From VRUE01 sp963727465 (lineage in GTDB: Bacteria; Actinomycetota; Thermoleophilia; Solirubrobacterales; 70-9): a stretch of DNA of 64,000 nucleotides. The notes below the pieces were generated by a model. It had not been told where the DNA came from and searched no databases. It was given only the letters and a program-made list of their open reading frames with translations. Both the position numbers and the translations under genes were made by a program. This document shows, in pieces, positions 60,028 to 64,000 of this stretch. The number at the start of each line of letters is the position of its first letter. Position 1 is the first letter of the stretch. The DNA is taken from positions 1-64,000 of the forward strand of contig CAVSGL010000004.1 of NCBI GenBank assembly GCA_963727465.1, written 5' to 3'.

Positions 60028-60759
60028 CTACACGTCGCGGCGACGCTCGATCGCGACGCCGATGCCCGTCAGCAGACCGGCGTAGAGGACCATCAGCGCG
60101 ACCGCCGAGCCGAAGCGCGGGAAGCCTCCCTGGTGCACGTCCGGGTCGCCGAGCACGGCGGCGACGGTGGTGAACGAGTACTCGCTGTAGAACGACACCG
60201 AGCCGAGGATCGCGTCGAGGACGAAGAGGCCGAAGAAGGCGATACCCACGCCGATCGCGATCGAGCGGGCGAGCACGCCGATCGCCACTCCGACGGCGGC
60301 GAAGCCCGCATAGGAGATCGCGATGCCGTAGGCGTAGTGGGCGGCCGTGCCGAGCCCGGCGTCCCAGTGGCCGGCGCCGCCGGCGCCGAACCAGATCGCC
60401 GCGACCAGCCGCGAGAGCGGGACCGAGAGCAGGCCGATCGCCACCGCGATCGCGATCGCGACCACCGCCTTGGCGAGGATCACCCGCCGCCGGTCGGCGG
60501 TCGCCGTGTAGGTCGAGGCGATCGAGTGGGAGCCGTACTCGCCCGCGGCGAGCACGACGCCGAGAATCGTCACCACGATCAGGGTCAGCACCGAGCCGGA
60601 GAGGACGTTGAGGCTCTGCACCCGGCCCGGTTCGCCGGAAAAGGTGATCGCGCCGGTGAGGGCCTGGACGACCACGCCCAGGACCGCGATCCCGATCAGC
60701 ACCCAGGTCGACCTGAGGCTGCGGGCCTTGATCCACTCGGCGGCTATCTGGCGGCCCAT
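60028..60759 (-). CDS. ABC exporter membrane protein (ABC-2 type)
   Basis: 243 aa, six membrane helices. Begins RQIAAEWIKARSLRSTWVLIGIAVLGVVVQAL, then LIVVTILGVVLAAGEYGSHSIASTYTATADRRRVILAKAVVAIAIAVAIGLLSV, GYGIAI-like middle and C-terminal VALMVLYAGLLTGIGVAIERRRDV. This is the typical layout of small ABC-2 permeases that work with a separate ATPase. Its ATG overlaps the ATPase stop by one base (TGATG). Cargo unknown; drugs, lipids or peptides are possible. Confidence 0.88.
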   Translation of the reverse strand: MGRQIAAEWIKARSLRSTWVLIGIAVLGVVVQALTGAITFSGEPGRVQSLNVLSGSVLTLIVVTILGVVLAAGEYGSHSIASTYTATADRRRVILAKAVVAIAIAVAIGLLSVPLSRLVAAIWFGAGGAGHWDAGLGTAAHYAYGIAISYAGFAAVGVAIGVLARSIAIGVGIAFFGLFVLDAILGSVSFYSEYSFTTVAAVLGDPDVHQGGFPRFGSAVALMVLYAGLLTGIGVAIERRRDV

Positions 60760-61640
60760 CAACGCCCCTTCCCGGCGGTCAGCTCCATGTAGCGCTGCTC
60801 GAGGTCCTGGTGCTCGACTTCGAGCGCGGAGAGCGCCACGCCCGCCTCGAGCGCGATCTCGCCGACCCGCTCGGAGTCGAGGCCGGCGATGCTGAGCTCG
60901 TCGCCGCGGCGGACGACCTTGCCGCCGCCCCGCTCGAGCGCCTCGGCCAGCCGGTCGGCCTGGGCGGCGCGGGCGATCACCGCACGGCCCTGCGCCAGCT
61001 CGCCGACGCCGAACTCGCTGACGAGCTGGCCTTCGGCGATCACGACGACCGCGTCGACCGTCTCCTGCACCTCGGCGAGGATGTGGCTGGAGACGAGCAC
61101 CGTCTTGCCCTCCTCGTGGGCGAGCCGCCGCAGCATCTGGCGCAGCCAGAGGATGCCTTCCGGATCGAGCCCGTTTGCCGGCTCGTCGAGGATCAGGACT
61201 TCGGGGTCGCCGAGCAGCGCCTGGGCGAGCGCGAGTCGCTGGCGCATTCCCAGCGAGTACTTGCCGACGCGGCGATGGGGAGCGTCGCTCAGGCCGACCT
61301 TCTCCAGCATCTCGTCGGCGCGGCCCGCCGGCAGGCCGGCGGCGGCGCAGGTCGCCTGTAACGAGGCGCGCGCCGAGCGGCCGTCGTGGAAGGCGCCGCC
61401 GTCGAGCACGGCGCCGAGCGCACGGGCCGGGTTGTCGAGCTCGCGAAACGGCTTGCCGGCGACGAGCGCGCGGCCGCCGTCGGGCTCGGCGAGGCCGAGG
61501 ATCATGCTGATCGTCGTCGTCTTGCCGGCGCCGTTGGGGCCGAGAAAACCGGTCACCTGGCCGGCCTCGGCGACGAAGCTGAGCTGCTTCACCGCGGCGA
61601 AGTGCCGGTACTCCTTGGTCAGTTCCTCTGCCTGAATCAA
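60759..61640 (-). CDS. ABC exporter ATP-binding protein
   Basis: 293 aa. Seen: TKEYRHFAAVKQLSFVAEAGQVTGFLGPNGAGKTTTISMILGL (Walker A), signature YSLGMRQRLALAQALL, Walker B VLILDEPANGLDPEGI, VSSHILAEVQ, and a C-terminal regulatory part. This is the DRA/CcmA type that pairs with ABC-2 permeases. Start is a TTG at 61640; a TAGGGT box lies 12 nt before it. The next gene upstream (PHP phosphatase) ends 15 nt away, so read-through is possible. Confidence 0.9.
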   Translation of the reverse strand: MIQAEELTKEYRHFAAVKQLSFVAEAGQVTGFLGPNGAGKTTTISMILGLAEPDGGRALVAGKPFRELDNPARALGAVLDGGAFHDGRSARASLQATCAAAGLPAGRADEMLEKVGLSDAPHRRVGKYSLGMRQRLALAQALLGDPEVLILDEPANGLDPEGILWLRQMLRRLAHEEGKTVLVSSHILAEVQETVDAVVVIAEGQLVSEFGVGELAQGRAVIARAAQADRLAEALERGGGKVVRRGDELSIAGLDSERVGEIALEAGVALSALEVEHQDLEQRYMELTAGKGR

Positions 61641-61655
61641 GGGCCGAAGCCGACC

Positions 61656-62390
61656 CTAACCGCCCGACGGCTCGAATGGAAGGCCGAGCTCGCCTCCCTC
61701 GACGATCGTCCGGGGGGCGGTCTCGCGGATCCACTCGATATGCGAGGCGGCGGGCTCGGTCTCGGCAAGCGCCGCGAAGGCGGCCGCGAGCTTTGCCGGC
61801 CGGCCGCCGTGCGAGGAGTGGGTGTCGCTGCTGAGCACGTGGACCAGGCCGGCCTCGGCGAGCGAGCGCATCCCGGCGGCCATCTCCTCGCGCAGGAAGA
61901 AATCGGCGGTCGCCTGGACGAGGGCGCCGAGCGCGACCAGGCGGGCGATGCGCTCGTACATATCGGCCGAGAGATGGCGCTCGGGATGGGCGATCAGCGT
62001 CCGGTGGCCGCGTTCGGCGAGGTGCTCGATGCGGCGCTCCAGGCTCTCCCCGAGCGGGCCCGGCGCCGGCTCGAGCAGGATCCAGCGGCCGTCGCCGAGC
62101 GAGACCCGGGCCAGCTCCCGGTCGCTCAGGTCCTCGACCGCGGTCTCCGCCACCTCGCCGCCGGTCAGCACGGTCACGGGGATACCCTCGCCGCGCAGGT
62201 GGCGGTTCAGCGACTCGACCCGGCCCGCCACCTCGTCGATGCGCACGTCGTGGTCGTGGCGGATGTGCGGGGTCGCGCAGATCGCCTCGATCCCGTCGGC
62301 CGCCGCCTGGCGGGCGAGCCCGGTGCTGTCGCGGATGTCGAGCGCGCCGTCGTCGAGGCCCGGGAGGATGTGGCTGTGCAGATCGATCAT
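61656..62390 (-). CDS. PHP-family tyrosine phosphatase (CpsB/YwqE-like)
   Basis: 244 aa. Metal-binding motifs of the PHP domain: IDLHSHILPGLDDGA, AICATPHIRHDH, LTGGEVAE, LIAHPERH and LSSDTHSSHG. In Firmicutes such proteins dephosphorylate a capsule tyrosine kinase (CpsB/Wzb role). No partner kinase is seen in this window, so the substrate is not known. ATG at 62390, divergent from the hypothetical gene at 62469. Confidence 0.88.
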   Translation of the reverse strand: MIDLHSHILPGLDDGALDIRDSTGLARQAAADGIEAICATPHIRHDHDVRIDEVAGRVESLNRHLRGEGIPVTVLTGGEVAETAVEDLSDRELARVSLGDGRWILLEPAPGPLGESLERRIEHLAERGHRTLIAHPERHLSADMYERIARLVALGALVQATADFFLREEMAAGMRSLAEAGLVHVLSSDTHSSHGGRPAKLAAAFAALAETEPAASHIEWIRETAPRTIVEGGELGLPFEPSGG

Positions 62391-62455
62391 CGGAATCCAC
62401 TGGATCGTTGGGCCGCAAAACCTATTTCAGCCCCCGCCCCCGGCAGGCACGCGGC

Positions 62456-62461
62456 TACGAT
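62456..62461 (+). promoter_or_regulatory. TANNNT -10 box for leaderless transcript
   Basis: TACGAT with a 7-nt gap before the ATG at 62469. It overlaps the alternative ATG at 62460, which argues for the later start. Confidence 0.45.
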
Positions 62462-62468
62462 GACCGGC

Positions 62469-62990
62469 ATGATCCAGCACCTGCTGTCGCCGGGCTTGCG
62501 ACAGCGGATTGGCTTCAACTCGATGAACAAGAAGACGACCCGCAGAGGAAATTACGAGTCGGGCTCCGACTACGTGCTCGAGTACGGCGAGCTCCGCTTC
62601 GCCTTCAACGAGGAGGACTTCGGCCAGCGGGTCGAGCAGGCCGCGGTCAAACTCGGCTTCGTCGAGCAGGGCCTCAGCCGCGAGGAGCTCGACGACCTGC
62701 TCGACCTCGCCGTCAACGGCGAGATCTCCGAGCCCAGCTCGCAGCTCGGCGACCACATCAACTGCAACTGGGAGGACCTCGTCGGCCCCTCCAACCGCAG
62801 CCTCGTCCACTGGCTGCGGCGGCTCGTCTTCCGCGGCGCCTGGCTCGACCAGCGGGTCAAGGAGGGCGAGCTCGACGTCGTCTTCGACGAGAGCACCCAG
62901 ACCTTCGGCTACGTCCAGCCGGACCGCAGCAACGAGCCGATCGAGCTCTCCAAGGAGCCGAGCTGGCGCCGCATCGCCTACCGGCGCTGA
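62469..62990 (+). CDS. Hypothetical acidic protein
   Basis: 173 aa from the ATG at 62469. IQHLLSPGLRQRIGFNSMNKKTTRRGNYESGSDYVLEYGELRFAFNEEDFGQRVEQAAVKLGFVEQGLSREELDDLLDLAVNGEISEPSSQLGDHINCNWEDLVGPSNRSLVHWLRRLVFRGAWLDQRVKEGELDVVFDESTQTFGYVQPDRSNEPIELS. Soluble, with no signal or membrane segment and no recognised family. Strong coding bias. Its transcript appears leaderless. Confidence 0.7.
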   Translation: MIQHLLSPGLRQRIGFNSMNKKTTRRGNYESGSDYVLEYGELRFAFNEEDFGQRVEQAAVKLGFVEQGLSREELDDLLDLAVNGEISEPSSQLGDHINCNWEDLVGPSNRSLVHWLRRLVFRGAWLDQRVKEGELDVVFDESTQTFGYVQPDRSNEPIELSKEPSWRRIAYRR

Positions 62991-62997
62991 GGCCGGA

Positions 62998-63120
62998 TCA
63001 GCGAGCCGCTACGATCGGCTGCTCACCGGTCATGCACCGATCGATGATCTTGTCGAACTCGGGCAGATCCGCGGGAACGAGCACGGAGCCGTTTGGCACG
63101 TCGATCTCCTTCGCCAGCAT
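62998..63120 (-). CDS. Possible short protein or gene remnant
   Basis: About 40 aa from the ATG at 63120: LAKEIDVPNGSVLVPADLPEFDKIIDRCMTGEQPIVAAR then TGA. The frame is open further up (FGGAEESCCATDLAFDRLTEL) as far as the Rho-like gene, without a good start codon, so this may be the tail of a decayed gene. The amino-acid order looks like protein, but there is no ribosome site. No family recognised. Confidence 0.3.
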   Translation of the reverse strand: MLAKEIDVPNGSVLVPADLPEFDKIIDRCMTGEQPIVAAR

Positions 63121-63197
63121 CAACTCGGTCAAGCGGTCGAATGCCAGATCGGTCGCACAGCAGGACTCTTCAGCGCCCCCAAAGCGCTGCGGCGCGC

Positions 63198-64000
63198 CTA
63201 TCGAGCGCGCTCGATCGCGGCCACGACCGTGAGCGAGCCGTTGCCGCCGGTCCCGCCGGCGCCGGCGTCGAAGAGGTCGCGCGCCGCCTCGGCACCACCG
63301 AAGGAATCGGCGAAGCGGGTGAGCGAGTCGACGAGGACGATTACGTCTTCGCCGCTACCGGCCCGGGACCGGGCCTGGGCGACCGCGTCCTCGGCGTGAT
63401 TTGCCTTTCCCGCGGAGACGATCTCCGCCTTCGGCGCCTCGCGCTTCCAGTCCGCCAGCTCCTCGGGCGTGGGATCGACGAGCAGGGCGATCGGGTCGGG
63501 ACCCCCGGAGGCGTCGGAGAGCTCGGCGGCGACCTCGCGCAGCAGCGCCGTGCAGGCGGCACGATCCTCGGCGAAGACGATCGCCTGGCGACCCGGCGCC
63601 GCCGGCAGCAGCAGGTCGTGCACGCGGACGGTCTTGCGGCGCCGGCCCCAGCGGCGACGGCGGCGTTTGCGCTTCGGCTTCGGCTGCTCGCCAGCGGCCG
63701 GCTGCGGAGCCGGCTGCTCGGGCTTGGGCTGCTCGCGCTTGGGCTCGCGCTCCTGCCGGGGCTGCTCGCGCCGCTCGCGCGGCTGCGGTTTGCGGTCGCG
63801 GCCGCGCTGCCGGCCGCGGTCCCGCCTGCCGCCGGGACGATCGCCCTTCGGCTTCGACTGCGACTTGTCGCCGCCGCCCCCGCCGGCGAGCTTGTCGATC
63901 AGCTCGGCGCGAGAGAGCATCCGGTAGCGCTCGACGCCCGCCTCGGCGGCGAGCGCGTGCAGCTCTGAGATGTGCTTGGACTCCAGCTCTGACTTGTTCA
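63198..64000 (-). CDS. Rho-like protein lacking a P-loop (N-terminal codon at the window edge)
   Basis: The minus frame runs off the edge; the last visible bases TG are probably the end of the start codon. It begins NKSELESKHISELHALAAEAG and RMLSRAELIDKLAG, the Rho N-terminal helical domain. A long basic Arg/Lys/Gln/Pro region follows, then a part like the second half of Rho: KTVRVHDLLLPAAPG, LVDPTPEELADWKRE, EDVIVLVDSLTRFADSFGGAEAARDLF and GGNGSLTVVAA. The Rho RNA-binding cold-shock domain and Walker A are missing, and it ends soon after GGSL. About 267 aa, against more than 400 in Rho. Probably not a working terminator helicase. Confidence 0.75.
   Translation of the reverse strand, partial: NKSELESKHISELHALAAEAGVERYRMLSRAELIDKLAGGGGGDKSQSKPKGDRPGGRRDRGRQRGRDRKPQPRERREQPRQEREPKREQPKPEQPAPQPAAGEQPKPKRKRRRRRWGRRRKTVRVHDLLLPAAPGRQAIVFAEDRAACTALLREVAAELSDASGGPDPIALLVDPTPEELADWKREAPKAEIVSAGKANHAEDAVAQARSRAGSGEDVIVLVDSLTRFADSFGGAEAARDLFDAGAGGTGGNGSLTVVAAIERAR

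Noticed and set aside
60028..62418. 796-codon minus frame spanning the ABC and PHP genes
   Set aside because: Only its C-terminal 243 codons are the permease; the rest is Arg/Pro-rich out-of-frame reading of two recognised genes.
63093..63968. Plus-strand frame of 291 codons at the right end
   Set aside because: Opposite the Rho-like gene; composition typical of a shadow frame.

Overview
The window is high-GC DNA, most likely from an actinobacterium of the Thermoleophilia/Solirubrobacterales type. This is inferred from the GC content, the gene content, the m-DAP type MurE and the promoter style; no marker gene fixes the taxon. It has three parts: chromosome (1 to about 30.55 kb), one integrated conjugative element (ICE) of about 23.6 kb (30553-54143), and chromosome again (54144-64000).

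Left chromosome. A tightly packed minus-strand series runs from an acyltransferase and the pantothenate genes panC-panD-panB through a family 4 uracil-DNA glycosylase, tsaE, a small secreted protein, tsaB-rimI-tsaD (tRNA t6A synthesis and ribosomal protein acetylation), a glutaredoxin-like protein and the redox repressor rex, to a carboxylate-amine ligase cut by the window edge. A ROK kinase faces a xylose/ribose-type ABC transporter (binding protein, ATPase, permease). Next come uvrA and a division/cell-wall cluster, mraZ-rsmH-ftsL-ftsI-murE-murF-mraY, which stops at mraY. Then comes a Tad pilus operon (response regulator, histidine kinase, cpaB, tadA, tadB, tadC) whose distal end is broken by an IS481-type remnant.

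The ICE. It is inserted inside the response-regulator gene at the head of the Tad operon. The receiver half lies at 54129-54488 and the DNA-binding half at 30185-30553; joined at the shared GGCTT core they restore one continuous frame. The ICE carries four overlapping small regulators, a 19-codon peptide gene with its own promoter, Shine-Dalgarno site and terminator facing a duplicated winged-helix regulator, a MobF relaxase-helicase, a coupling protein, a VirB4-like ATPase, an SCO6880-like protein, a TrbL/VirB6-like channel, a pilin-like subunit, a secreted repeat protein, a sigma factor with a hydrophobic segment and a long tail, a lytic transglycosylase and a large serine integrase. Two of its proteins end in the same residues, EFGL.

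Right chromosome. DUF192 - trehalose-synthase-like glycosyltransferase - pyruvate phosphate dikinase, a PfkB-type kinase, an ABC exporter pair, a PHP phosphatase, a hypothetical protein and a Rho-like protein without a P-loop.

Across the chromosome lie short palindromes of fixed length: a 49-bp family (3 copies) and a 45-bp family (5 copies). Some sit in frame inside panC, murE and murF, which recalls the Rickettsia palindromic elements. Seven chromosomal genes have a TANNNT box 7-8 nt before the start codon, which suggests leaderless transcripts; the ICE genes with clear starts use Shine-Dalgarno leaders instead.
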